This document shows positions 52,887 to 62,753 of a stretch of DNA of 64,000 nt, one piece after another (the stretch's first letter is position 1; every line of letters begins with the position of its first letter). A program made the position numbers and the translations under genes. The notes beneath the pieces were generated by a model, which searched no databases, had not been told where the DNA came from, and was given only the letters and a program-made list of their open reading frames with translations. This DNA comes from Actinomycetes bacterium. GTDB taxonomy: Bacteria; Actinomycetota; Actinomycetes; Propionibacteriales; Propionibacteriaceae. The stretch covers positions 62,001 to 126,000 of the forward strand of contig JAEXAS010000009.1 of NCBI GenBank assembly GCA_023458095.1. Reading direction: 5' to 3'.

Positions 52887-53037
52887 GTCGAACACCCTCA
52901 GACCGCGCCGCCGCAGGCCGTCGGGTTTGGAGTTGCCCGGCTCTTGCGGAACAATAGGACCTCGGTGCCGGTTCACGCCCAGGGCAGTTGAGCCCGTCCA
53001 ACGATGGCGACCCGGTGCTACACGAACAGGAGACATC

Positions 53038-53250
53038 ATGAAGCAAGGCATCCACCCCGACTACGTGGAGACCCAGGTCACCTGCACCTGCGGTAACACC
53101 TTCACGACTCGCAGCACTGCCAAGACCGGCCAGATTCACGCCGAAGTCTGCGCGGCCTGCCACCCGTTCTACACCGGCAAGCAGAAGATTCTCGATACCG
53201 GCGGCCGCGTGGCCCGGTTCGAGCGCCGGTACGCCAAGAAGGGCAAGTAG
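53038..53250 (+). CDS. rpmE: 50S ribosomal protein bL31 (zinc-binding form)
   Basis: The 70-residue protein begins MKQGIHPDYVETQVTCTCGN and has a second cysteine pair in CAACHPFYTGKQ, so it is the zinc-containing form of bL31. The ATG at 53038 follows AGGAGAC. It lies between rho and prfA as in most actinobacteria. The 151-base gap before it has no gene, and a terminator follows. Confidence 0.95.
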   Translation: MKQGIHPDYVETQVTCTCGNTFTTRSTAKTGQIHAEVCAACHPFYTGKQKILDTGGRVARFERRYAKKGK

Positions 53251-53258
53251 CTTCACCG

Positions 53259-53293
53259 ACGCCGGGCTCCAGGATTCTCCTGGGGCCCGGCGT
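53259..53293 (+). terminator. terminator after rpmE
   Basis: A long hairpin pairs ACGCCGGGC with GCCCGGCGT and inside it CCAGGA with TCCTGG, just past the rpmE stop. The sequence after it (TCGTCATTGTCT) is only moderately T-rich. Confidence 0.7.
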
Positions 53294-53328
53294 TCGTCAT
53301 TGTCTGCACCCGTTGCCGAAGGAATGCC

Positions 53329-54402
53329 ATGTTCGAAGCCGCTGCCGACCTTCAGGTCGAGTTCGCCGAGTTGGAGCGCCGGCTCGCCGACCCTGCGGTC
53401 CACGCCGATCCTGCGCTTTCGCGCAAGATCGGGCGGCGCTATGCCGAACTGACCCCCATCATCAAGAACCTGGCTGCCCACGCCCAACTCAGCTCCGACC
53501 TGGACGCCTGCCTCGAACTGGCCCAGGAGGATGAGGCCTTCGCTGCCGAGGCCGAGGAACTGAGCCGGCAACGCGCGGAGGTGGAGACCCGGCTCACCCG
53601 GCTGCTCGCCCCGCGTGACCCCAACGATTCCGCCGATGCCCTCATCGAGATCAAGTCCGGCGAGGGCGGTGAGGAGTCGGCGCTGTTCGCCGGTGACCTG
53701 TTGCGCATGTACGCCAAGTACGCCGAGAACCGCGGCTGGAAGACCGAGATTCTGGATTCCCAGGAGACCGATCTGGGCGGCTACAAATCGATCACCATGG
53801 CGGTGAAAGCCACCGGTGCGCCGGACCCGGAGAATGCTCCCTACGGGGTGCTGAAGTTCGAAGGCGGCGTCCATCGCGTCCAGCGCGTTCCGGTGACCGA
53901 ATCCCAAGGCCGGGTGCACACCTCGGCTGCCGGGGTGCTGGTGATGCCGGAGGTCGAGGCCACCGAGGTCGAGATCGCCGATGATGATCTGCGCATCGAT
54001 GTGTATCGCTCCTCGGGGCCGGGTGGACAGGGCGTCAACACCACCGATTCGGCGGTGCGGATCACGCACCTGCCCAGCGGCATCGTGGTTTCCTGTCAGA
54101 ACGAACGCTCCCAATTGCAGAACAAAGAATCCGCGATGCGCATGCTGCGCTCGCGCCTGGTCGCCCGGGCCGAGGAAGAGGCCGCCTCGGCGGCTTCGGC
54201 CGCCCGGAAGTCCCAGGTGCGCACCGTGGACCGTTCGGAGCGGATCCGCACCTACAACTTCGGGGAGAACCGCATCGTCGATCACCGCATCGGGTTCAAG
54301 GCCTACAACCTCGATCAGGTGCTGGCCGGAGATCTGTCGGCGGTGATCGAAGCTCTCCAGGCCGCCGATCTGGCCGAACGGCTCAGCCAGGGGACGGCAT
54401 GA
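53329..54402 (+). CDS. prfA: peptide chain release factor 1
   Basis: The 357-residue protein carries the GGQ motif (SSGPGGQGVNTTDSAVR, near residue 230) that triggers peptide release. The codon-recognition tripeptide is PVT near residue 187, which marks RF1 (UAA and UAG) rather than RF2. The N-terminal helical domain and the terminal region with the RTYNFGENRIVDHRIG stretch are typical. The stop overlaps prmC by 4 bases, linking RF1 to its methyltransferase. Confidence 0.95.
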   Translation: MFEAAADLQVEFAELERRLADPAVHADPALSRKIGRRYAELTPIIKNLAAHAQLSSDLDACLELAQEDEAFAAEAEELSRQRAEVETRLTRLLAPRDPNDSADALIEIKSGEGGEESALFAGDLLRMYAKYAENRGWKTEILDSQETDLGGYKSITMAVKATGAPDPENAPYGVLKFEGGVHRVQRVPVTESQGRVHTSAAGVLVMPEVEATEVEIADDDLRIDVYRSSGPGGQGVNTTDSAVRITHLPSGIVVSCQNERSQLQNKESAMRMLRSRLVARAEEEAASAASAARKSQVRTVDRSERIRTYNFGENRIVDHRIGFKAYNLDQVLAGDLSAVIEALQAADLAERLSQGTA

Positions 54403-55235
54403 CCGCCGTCGCGGCTCTGATCGCCGAAGGCTCCGCCCAGTTGGGTTCTGCCGCCGAGGCCCGCACCCTGCTTGCCCATGCGGCCGGGCTCGACCTGACT
54501 CGGTTGGCCCTGGCTGAGGCCCTTCCGGTGCACGCGGTGGCCGAGTATCGAGGCCTGCTGGAACGCCGCGCCAGCGGCATCCCGGTCCAGTACCTGACCG
54601 GACGGGCCGCCTTTCGCACTGTCGAGGTGGCAGTTGCGCCAGGGGTGTTCATTCCCCGTCCGGAGACCGAGGTGATGACCGGGTGGGCGATCGAGTGGCT
54701 GCGTGACCTGCCGGCCCCGGTGGTCGTGGAACTGTGCGCGGGCAGTGGTGCGATCTCGCTGGCCCTGGCCACCGAGGCTCCGCAGGCCCGGCAATATGCG
54801 GTGGAGCTGTCGGCCGAGGCCGCGCGATTGGCCGCGGTCAATCTGACCCGCACCGGCGTCGACCTGCGGGTGGGCGATATGGCCGATGCCTTCGCCGAAC
54901 TCGACGGCAGCGTCGATCTGGTGATTGCCAATCCTCCCTATATTCCGCTGGATGCCTGGGAGGGTGTCAGCGTCGAGGTGCGCACCCACGAGCCCGAACT
55001 GGCCCTTTTCTCCGGCCCTGATGGTCTGGATGCCCTTCGCGTGGTGGCGGCGGTGGCTGCCCGACTGCTGCGTCCGGGTGGGGTGGTGTGTGCAGAACAT
55101 GCCGAATCGCAATCAGAGCAGGTCACGGCGCTGTTCGCCGGCTCAGGGTGGTATCACACCGTGCGCGACCACACCGATCTGACCGATCGCCCCCGGTTCG
55201 TCACCGGCGTTCGTGGCGAATCACTGGCAGGATGA
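54399..55235 (+). CDS. prmC: release factor glutamine methyltransferase
   Basis: The 278-residue SAM-dependent methyltransferase has PVQYLTGRAAF in the N-terminal domain, the SAM loop ELCAGSGAISLALA and the catalytic NPPYIP near residue 178. It methylates the glutamine of the GGQ motif of release factors. It overlaps both neighbours by 4 bases (ATGA), so prfA, prmC and the next gene are translationally coupled. Confidence 0.94.
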   Translation: MTAVAALIAEGSAQLGSAAEARTLLAHAAGLDLTRLALAEALPVHAVAEYRGLLERRASGIPVQYLTGRAAFRTVEVAVAPGVFIPRPETEVMTGWAIEWLRDLPAPVVVELCAGSGAISLALATEAPQARQYAVELSAEAARLAAVNLTRTGVDLRVGDMADAFAELDGSVDLVIANPPYIPLDAWEGVSVEVRTHEPELALFSGPDGLDALRVVAAVAARLLRPGGVVCAEHAESQSEQVTALFAGSGWYHTVRDHTDLTDRPRFVTGVRGESLAG

Positions 55236-55882
55236 GCACCATGGCGCGTGTATGGGATGTCGACACCGATCCGGAAGGTGCGATCGAGGCGGCAGCGGAG
55301 GCCATCGCAGCAGGCAACTGCATTGTGTTGCCCACCGACACCGTCTACGGCATCGGCGCGAACGCCTTCGACCCCGATGCGGTGCAGCGGCTGTTGAATG
55401 CCAAGCAACGCGGCCGGGACATGCCTCCGCCGGTCCTGATCGGGGATCGGTTGGCGTTACCCACGCTGGTCGAGGAGGTCACCCCCGAGATCGAGGCGGT
55501 GGCCGAGGCGTTCTGGCCCGGTGCGGTGACCATGATCGTGCGCGCTCCGTCCAGTCTGGACCTGGATCTGGGGGAGCGCGGTGACACGATCGCGGTCCGA
55601 ATCCCAGACCATGAGTTCACCCGCGAGCTGCTGCGTGCCACGGGCCCGTTGGCGGTGAGCAGCGCCAATGTCAGCGGTCAGCCGGCTGCGGTGACCATTG
55701 CCGAGGCCACCGAGCAACTCCCGTACTCGGTCGCCGTTTTCCTGGACGCTGGCCCGGCCTCAGGGCCGGTACCGAGCACCATCGTGGATCTCACCGGGAC
55801 GCCGCGCATCCTGCGCGAAGGCCGGATCACCGCAGCCCAACTGCGTGAGGTGCTGCCTGGGCTGGCTGAGGTCGAGGGCTGA
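55232..55882 (+). CDS. L-threonylcarbamoyladenylate synthase (Sua5/YrdC type)
   Basis: The 216-residue single-domain protein has the YrdC features LPTDTVYGIG near residue 33, a K-R-x-R-type ligand loop (NAKQRGRDMPPPVLI) and PLAVSSANVSGQPA. It makes threonylcarbamoyl-AMP for the t6A modification next to tRNA anticodons. The ATG at 55232 overlaps the prmC stop; another at 55241 is possible. A frame open to 55088 lies inside prmC. It ends two bases before wecA. Confidence 0.93.
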   Translation: MSTMARVWDVDTDPEGAIEAAAEAIAAGNCIVLPTDTVYGIGANAFDPDAVQRLLNAKQRGRDMPPPVLIGDRLALPTLVEEVTPEIEAVAEAFWPGAVTMIVRAPSSLDLDLGERGDTIAVRIPDHEFTRELLRATGPLAVSSANVSGQPAAVTIAEATEQLPYSVAVFLDAGPASGPVPSTIVDLTGTPRILREGRITAAQLREVLPGLAEVEG

Positions 55883-55884
55883 GC

Positions 55885-56997
55885 ATGAAGGTCTATCTGA
55901 TGGTGCTGCTGATCGCGGCCGCGGTCACCTATCTGCTCAGCGGTCTGGCACGTCGCTTGGCCTTCCGCTTCAAAGCCGTGGCCACCGTGCGTGATCGAGA
56001 TGTCCACACCAAGCCGATTCCGTACTTCGGTGGGGTCTCGATGTGGTTCGGACTCACCGTGGCCTTGGTGGTCGCAACCAGCCTGCCGTGGCTGGGGGAG
56101 TTCCCACAGGTCCGCCACGACGCGCTGGCGGTGGTCGTCGCCGGCGGACTGATCGCGGCGGTCGGCGTCCTGGACGACATGCTGGAACTGAACGCCTTGG
56201 CCAAAGTGGCCGGGCAGTTGATGGCTGCAGGCCTGCTGGTGCTCAACGGCGTCAAGGTCTACTGGATCCCGCTGCCGGACCGAATCATCGCCTTGGACGA
56301 CGGCACCTCGATCGTGGTCACGATGGCGCTGATCTTCGTGGCGGTCAACGCCATCAACCTCATCGATGGCTTGGACGGATTGGCGGCCGGCGTGGTCGCG
56401 ATCGGCTCCAGCGCCTTCTTCATCTATGCCTATCTGTTGTCCTATGAGCAGGAACTTGTCCGCGCTACTGGTGCCAGCCTGATCACGGTGGCCACCGTCG
56501 GAATCTGTCTGGGGTTCTTGCCGTACAACCTGTATCCGGCCCGAATGTTCATGGGGGACTCCGGGTCGATGTTGCTGGGCTTCTTGCTGGCGGCCTCCTC
56601 AATCAGCCTCACCGGCCAGTTCGATCCGTCCAAGTTGTCCGACTTCGGCACGAATGCTCTGGCCGCCTATCTGCCGCTCCTGGTGCCGCTGGCGGCGGTC
56701 GCCTTGCCCTTCCTGGACCTGGTGATGGCCTACATCCGACGAACCGTGGCCGGAAAGCTGTGGTACCAGGCCGACAAACAGCACCTGCATCACCGCATGC
56801 TGAAGCTGGGCCACAGTCACCGCCGTGCGGTGGCTCTGCTGTGGCTGTGGTCGGCGGTCATCGCCTACGGTGCGGTGCTGATCGGACTGTTCCCCAGCCT
56901 GGCGGGTCTATTGGCCTGGCTGTTGGCAATGGTGATCGCCGCCATGCTCACCTGGGGACCCCGAGCGATTACCAGAGTGAAGCAGGCTCATGGCTAG
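55885..56997 (+). CDS. wecA: undecaprenyl/decaprenyl-phosphate GlcNAc-1-phosphate transferase (WecA family)
   Basis: The 370-residue polytopic protein has about eleven hydrophobic segments. Conserved loops are VHTKPIPYFGG, the Asp-rich AVGVLDDMLELN, the NAINLIDGLDGLAAG catalytic stretch, and FMGDSGSMLLGF. The His-rich loop KQHLHHRMLKLGHSHR follows. These mark the polyprenyl-phosphate N-acetylhexosamine-1-phosphate transferases that start arabinogalactan or cell-wall polymer synthesis. The position between the Sua5-like gene and the ATP synthase operon matches mycobacterial rfe/wecA (Rv1302). Confidence 0.93.
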   Translation: MKVYLMVLLIAAAVTYLLSGLARRLAFRFKAVATVRDRDVHTKPIPYFGGVSMWFGLTVALVVATSLPWLGEFPQVRHDALAVVVAGGLIAAVGVLDDMLELNALAKVAGQLMAAGLLVLNGVKVYWIPLPDRIIALDDGTSIVVTMALIFVAVNAINLIDGLDGLAAGVVAIGSSAFFIYAYLLSYEQELVRATGASLITVATVGICLGFLPYNLYPARMFMGDSGSMLLGFLLAASSISLTGQFDPSKLSDFGTNALAAYLPLLVPLAAVALPFLDLVMAYIRRTVAGKLWYQADKQHLHHRMLKLGHSHRRAVALLWLWSAVIAYGAVLIGLFPSLAGLLAWLLAMVIAAMLTWGPRAITRVKQAHG

Positions 56998-57427
56998 GGG
57001 GCACCTACCGACCGCACGCGGACGCGCCCTGCGGCTTCTTCTGGCCGGGCTAGGTGGAGCCGGGATCGCCTGGGGAATGGCGGCCGGGGGCTTCTGGCTC
57101 GGCGCCGGCGCCACGTCGATGAGCGCGGTCGGCCTGGGTGGGGCGATCACCGTCGGCTTCTTCAGCCTCGGCCAGTTGGTCCAGGTGGCCATGGCCCCCG
57201 CCGAGCCGATGGTGGTGATGATGGCCAGCGTCGTCTCGTACCTGGTGCGCGTCGTCGCCGTGGCGGTGGCGGCCACCTGGATCCTGGATACCTGGCCGAG
57301 GCTTGACGGACGGCAACTCGGGGTCACCATTCTGATCGTGCTGGCCGGATGGCTGGCCGCTGAGGTCATCGCTTTTGCTCGCTTGCGGGTGCCGGCCTTC
57401 GACCCGCCACAAGCAGAAACGGACTAG
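56990..57427 (+). CDS. ATP synthase I-like membrane protein
   Basis: The 145-residue protein has four hydrophobic helices (about 17-40, 42-62, 76-98 and 112-130) with a basic N-terminus and acidic C-terminus. It overlaps wecA by 8 bases and precedes the ATP synthase genes. This position and pattern match the UncI/AtpI-like proteins of actinobacteria, which may help assemble the c-ring. The sequence alone is weakly conserved, so the call relies on context. Confidence 0.72.
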   Translation: MARGHLPTARGRALRLLLAGLGGAGIAWGMAAGGFWLGAGATSMSAVGLGGAITVGFFSLGQLVQVAMAPAEPMVVMMASVVSYLVRVVAVAVAATWILDTWPRLDGRQLGVTILIVLAGWLAAEVIAFARLRVPAFDPPQAETD

Positions 57428-57462
57428 GTAACATCATGGAATCGGTAGGCACTTTTGCCTGA

Positions 57463-57468
57463 TATGGT
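57463..57468 (+). promoter_or_regulatory. possible -10 box of the ATP synthase operon
   Basis: TATGGT lies 9 bases before the ATG at 57478 in the 50-base gap after the I-like gene. No good -35 or ribosome binding site is seen, so the assignment is weak. Confidence 0.3.
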
Positions 57469-57477
57469 GCTGCCACC

Positions 57478-57672
57478 ATGGGTGAACGAAACGGCACGAG
57501 CGATGGCTACCGTGTATTGAGCCTGATGCTGGCCGGCCCCCTGCTCTACGGCGGAATCGGTTGGCTGCTGGACGTCTGGCTGCACACCTCATGGTTGCTC
57601 TTGGTAGGGGTGATGGCCGGTTTGGGCCTGAGCGTCTATCTGGTGATTTCACGTTACGGACGCACCGTATGA
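57478..57672 (+). CDS. AtpZ/AtpI-family small membrane protein
   Basis: The 64-residue protein has two helices (about 14-32 and 36-56) joined by a short turn (LDVWLHTSW). This is the AtpZ-type hairpin, a putative Mg2+/Ca2+ channel or assembly protein associated with F-type ATP synthases. It lies 22 bases before atpB and should be translated with it. Confidence 0.75.
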   Translation: MGERNGTSDGYRVLSLMLAGPLLYGGIGWLLDVWLHTSWLLLVGVMAGLGLSVYLVISRYGRTV

Positions 57673-57694
57673 ACGGCCTGACCGAGGAGGTTGT

Positions 57695-58555
57695 ATGCCC
57701 GGCCTGACCGGCCTGTTGGTTCCCCTGGAGTGGGACGTCTGTTCTCATACTGAGGGCGGAGAAGAAGGCCTCATCATCGGGGTCGGCAGCTTCTGCGCCC
57801 GTCCACTCTTCCCGGGACTGGGCCCGGAGTTTTCCTGGATCAACAACCAGCTCTTCCAGGCCGTGCTCGGCGCGGTCTTGGTTATCGGGTTCTGGTTGTG
57901 GGTCTCGCACTCGCACAAGTTGGTGCCAGGCAAGCGGCAGTACTTCGGGGAGTTGGCCTACAACTTCGTGCGCGATGGCATCGCCCGCGACATGCTCGGC
58001 CACGACTTCCGCAAGTTCGTGCCCTACCTGGTGGCCCTGTTCAGCTTCATCCTGGTGAACAACCTGTTCGGCCAGTTCTTCTTGTTCATGTTCCCGACCT
58101 TCTCCAAGATCGGGTACGCCTGGGGGCTGGCGGGGTTGACCTTCCTGCTTTACAACGGCGTGGGCATTTACAAGCACGGGTTGCTGAAGTACCTGAAGAA
58201 CAACACGATGCCGGCCGGGGTGCCCTGGTGGATGCTGCCGCTGGTGATGCCGCTGGAGTTCCTGTCCAACTTCATCATTCGTCCGATCACCTTGGCATTG
58301 CGACTCTTCGCCAATCTGTTCGGCGGCCACCTGGTCGTGCTGGTCTTCGTCGTGGGTGGCACCTTGCTGCTGACCTGGACCGAAGGTCCGCTGGCTGGCA
58401 AGCCCGAATGGCTGCTGCACACTGCCGGTGGAGTGGCACTGGTCTTCAGCTTGGCGATCTTCGCCTTGGAACTGTTCGTCTCGGTCATGCAGGCCTATAT
58501 CTTCACTGTCCTGACCGCCCAATATGTCGCCTCGGCACTCGCCGATGAGCACTGA
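57695..58555 (+). CDS. atpB: ATP synthase subunit a
   Basis: The 286-residue membrane subunit contains the essential arginine in the helix PITLALRLFANLFGGHLVV. Other conserved parts are the NNLFGQFF segment and the C-terminal EL-x-Q-type stretch FALELFVSVMQAYIFTVL. It forms the proton half-channels with the c-ring. The ATG follows GAGGAGG. It is the first canonical subunit of the operon. Confidence 0.96.
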   Translation: MPGLTGLLVPLEWDVCSHTEGGEEGLIIGVGSFCARPLFPGLGPEFSWINNQLFQAVLGAVLVIGFWLWVSHSHKLVPGKRQYFGELAYNFVRDGIARDMLGHDFRKFVPYLVALFSFILVNNLFGQFFLFMFPTFSKIGYAWGLAGLTFLLYNGVGIYKHGLLKYLKNNTMPAGVPWWMLPLVMPLEFLSNFIIRPITLALRLFANLFGGHLVVLVFVVGGTLLLTWTEGPLAGKPEWLLHTAGGVALVFSLAIFALELFVSVMQAYIFTVLTAQYVASALADEH

Positions 58556-58589
58556 GCAACTGTAAGAAACCCTCGAAAGGAAATCATCC

Positions 58590-58808
58590 ATGATCCCAAT
58601 GGAAATGGTCGGCTCGCTGAACATGATCGGCTACGGCCTGGCTGCCATCGGCCCCGGCGTCGGTATCGGTCTGGTCTTCGCTGCTGTCATCCAGGGCACG
58701 GCCCGTCAGCCTGAGGCCAAGGGTGCCTTGATGAGCACCGCCTGGATCGGCTTCGCTCTGACTGAGGCGTTGGCCATCATCGGCATCGCCCTCGCCTTCG
58801 CCCTGTAA
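58590..58808 (+). CDS. atpE: ATP synthase subunit c
   Basis: The 72-residue hairpin has the glycine-rich helix GPGVGIG (21-27), the polar loop ARQPEAKG and the ion-binding Glu59 in FALTEALAI. The residues around Glu59 look proton- rather than sodium-specific, although this is inferred. GAAAGGAAATC precedes the start. It overlaps atpF by one base (TAATG). Confidence 0.96.
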   Translation: MIPMEMVGSLNMIGYGLAAIGPGVGIGLVFAAVIQGTARQPEAKGALMSTAWIGFALTEALAIIGIALAFAL

Positions 58809-59356
58809 TGAGGTTTGCGGGAATGTTCCCACTGGAATCCGGCATGCCGCCGCTGACTCCGGAGTACATGTCGGAGTTGGTCGCAGGCGTCGTCCTCTTC
58901 CTGATCATCCTGGTGGTGGTCTGGAAGTTTGTGGTGCCGAAGTTCGAGGAGACCTACGCCGAGCGTTCCGCAGAGATCGCTGGCGGCATCGAGAAGGCCG
59001 AGCAGGCTCAGGCCGAGGCTGCTTCAGCCTTGGCCGAGTACCAGGCGCAACTGGCCGAGGCTCGCGCCGAAGCCGCCAAGATCCGTGAAGAGGCCAAGGC
59101 TGATGCCGCGGCCGCTGCTGCGGAGATTCGCCAAGGTGCTGCCGCTGACGCCGAACGTCTGGTCTCCAATGCGCGGGCTCAGATCGAGGCCGAGCGCGCT
59201 CAGGTCGTCCAGCAACTGCGTGGCGAAATCGGTGGCCTGGCTACCGACCTGGCCGGCAAGATCGTGGGGGAGTCGCTCGCCAAAGATGCGGCTGCCAAGC
59301 GCACGGTTGACCGCTTCCTCGCCGACCTCGAAGCCCAGCCGGTGGAGCAGGCATGA
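58808..59356 (+). CDS. atpF: ATP synthase subunit b
   Basis: The 182-residue subunit has one N-terminal transmembrane helix (about 22-42), followed by a long Ala/Glu/Arg-rich coiled coil (EKAEQAQAEAASALAEYQ and beyond). It is the stator stalk joining subunit a to delta and alpha. The start overlaps the atpE stop by one base; a second methionine at codon 6 is an alternative. The end overlaps atpH by 4 bases. Confidence 0.95.
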   Translation: MRFAGMFPLESGMPPLTPEYMSELVAGVVLFLIILVVVWKFVVPKFEETYAERSAEIAGGIEKAEQAQAEAASALAEYQAQLAEARAEAAKIREEAKADAAAAAAEIRQGAAADAERLVSNARAQIEAERAQVVQQLRGEIGGLATDLAGKIVGESLAKDAAAKRTVDRFLADLEAQPVEQA

Positions 59357-60150
59357 ACGCAGCCACCGAAGCCCGAGTCTCAGAGCTGGACCGTACGGTC
59401 GACGCCCTGAAGCCCAGTGCTGAGCTGGCCGAGGAGTTGTTCGGCATAGCCGATGTGCTCCGCGAGCAGGCGGCGTTGCGCAACGCGCTGGCCGATTCGA
59501 CCACGGCTGATGACAGCCGGCGGGCGATGGCGACGGCACTGTTCGGTGGCAAGCTGAGCGATACGGCCATCTCGGTGATCACCGACGCTGCAGGTTTGCG
59601 GTGGGGGACCGGTTCGCGACTGACCGATGCGATCAACCGGCAGGGCCTGCGGGTCCTGTTCGGCACCGCTCAGGCGGCGAAGGCCCTGGACCAGGTGGAA
59701 TCTGAACTGTTCCACCTCAACCGGGCCGTGGCCGCTGATACCGATCTGCGCCAGGCGCTCGACAACCGCAATGTGCCGCTCGCGGTGCGGATGACCCTGC
59801 TGTCAGATCTGCTCTCGGCCAAGGTCAACCCGGTGACTCTGGTGCTGGCCCAACGGGCCGTCGCTGCCTCTCAGCGCACCTTCGAAGTGACCACCGAGGA
59901 GTACCTGCGGTTGGCTGCAGCGATTCGGGAACGGGCCATCGCGACGGTGACTGTGGCACAGCCGCTCACCGCCACTCAGGCCAAGAAGCTGCGGGAGATT
60001 CTGGTCCGCAAGCTGGACCGTGAGGTCAACCTGCAGATCGTGATCGATCCCAGCGTGCTCGGCGGCGCGCGGGTGAAGGTCGGCGACGAAGTGATCGAGG
60101 GCACAGTCGCCGCCCGCCTGGCCGCCGCTCAACAACAACTCACCCAGTAG
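59353..60150 (+). CDS. atpH: ATP synthase subunit delta
   Basis: The 265-residue protein has the delta (OSCP) domain in its second half, ending with the conserved stretch PSVLGGARVKVGDEVIEGTVAARL. The long N-terminal helical part is typical of actinobacterial delta subunits, which exceed the roughly 180 residues of Escherichia coli. It caps the F1 head and binds b. It is coupled to atpF by ATGA and lies 24 bases before atpA. Confidence 0.93.
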   Translation: MNAATEARVSELDRTVDALKPSAELAEELFGIADVLREQAALRNALADSTTADDSRRAMATALFGGKLSDTAISVITDAAGLRWGTGSRLTDAINRQGLRVLFGTAQAAKALDQVESELFHLNRAVAADTDLRQALDNRNVPLAVRMTLLSDLLSAKVNPVTLVLAQRAVAASQRTFEVTTEEYLRLAAAIRERAIATVTVAQPLTATQAKKLREILVRKLDREVNLQIVIDPSVLGGARVKVGDEVIEGTVAARLAAAQQQLTQ

Positions 60151-60174
60151 AAATCGAAAGCAGAAGGTGCACAA

Positions 60175-61818
<1,644 letters not shown>

Positions 61819-61821
61819 TCA

Positions 61822-62736
61822 ATGGGAGCCAGCCTTCGCGAACTGCGCCAGCGGCGCAAATCGGTGACGGCCACCAAGAAGATCACCCGGGCCATGGAGC
61901 TGATCGCCTCGTCCCGGGTCTTGAAGGCCCAGCAGGCCGCTGCGCGCACGCTGCCCTACACCAGGGAGCTGAATCGGGCGGTCTCTGCGGTGGCGACCTA
62001 CTCGCGCACCGATCACCCGCTGACTCGGCCGCAGGCAGCCAAGCCCCGACGTGTTGCGGTGGTGTTCATCACCTCCGACCGTGGCATGAACGGGGCCTAC
62101 TCCTCCAATGTGATCAAGATGGTCTCCCAGATGCGCGAGCGACTGGACGCCGAAGGCATCGAAATGGTGCGCTACGCGGTCGGTCGCAAGGGCATCGGCT
62201 ACCTCAGCTATCGCGGCATGGATATCGCCGCGTCGTGGTCGGGCTTTTCGGATTCCCCCACCTACGATCGTGCGGTCGATATCGCCGATCGGCTGGTGGA
62301 GGACTTCCTGAGGCCCTACGAAGAGGGCGGCGTCGACGAGATCTGGACGATCTACACCCGCATGGAGTCCATGCTCAGCCAGACTCCTCGGGCTCGCCGC
62401 GTGCTGCCCTTGGAGGTTGTTGAGGGCGTCCATGAGGTCTCCGGCGAGGAACTGCTGCCGCTGTATGAGTTCGAGCCCAGTCCCGAAGCGGTGCTGGATC
62501 GGCTGTTGCCGCTCTACGTGCGCAGCCGCATCTGGTTCTACCTGCTGCAGTCGGCCGCCTCGCAGCTGGCCAGTCAGCAGAAGGCTATGAAGGCCGCTAC
62601 CGACAATGCGCAGCAACTGATCGAGGGTCTGACCCGAGCCGCCAACCAGGCTCGCCAGGCCGAGATCACCCAAGAAATCAGCGAAATCGTCGGTGGTGCC
62701 AGCGCACTGGCCGACCTTACCCAAGACGAGAACTAG
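61822..62736 (+). CDS. atpG: ATP synthase subunit gamma
   Basis: The 304-residue central stalk subunit begins MGASLRELRQRRKSVTATKKITRAMELIA and ends with the helical pair ASQQKAMKAATDNAQQLIEGL...RQAEITQEISEIVGGASAL. Both are strongly conserved in the rotor coiled coil. The ATG lies 3 bases past the atpA stop. It lies 17 bases before atpD. Confidence 0.95.
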   Translation: MGASLRELRQRRKSVTATKKITRAMELIASSRVLKAQQAAARTLPYTRELNRAVSAVATYSRTDHPLTRPQAAKPRRVAVVFITSDRGMNGAYSSNVIKMVSQMRERLDAEGIEMVRYAVGRKGIGYLSYRGMDIAASWSGFSDSPTYDRAVDIADRLVEDFLRPYEEGGVDEIWTIYTRMESMLSQTPRARRVLPLEVVEGVHEVSGEELLPLYEFEPSPEAVLDRLLPLYVRSRIWFYLLQSAASQLASQQKAMKAATDNAQQLIEGLTRAANQARQAEITQEISEIVGGASALADLTQDEN

Positions 62737-62753
62737 GCAAAGGCAGACTTCGA

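Noticed and set aside
57434..58624. 396-codon open frame on the minus strand
   Set aside because: It is antisense to the AtpZ-like gene and atpB, with Gln/His-rich shadow composition.
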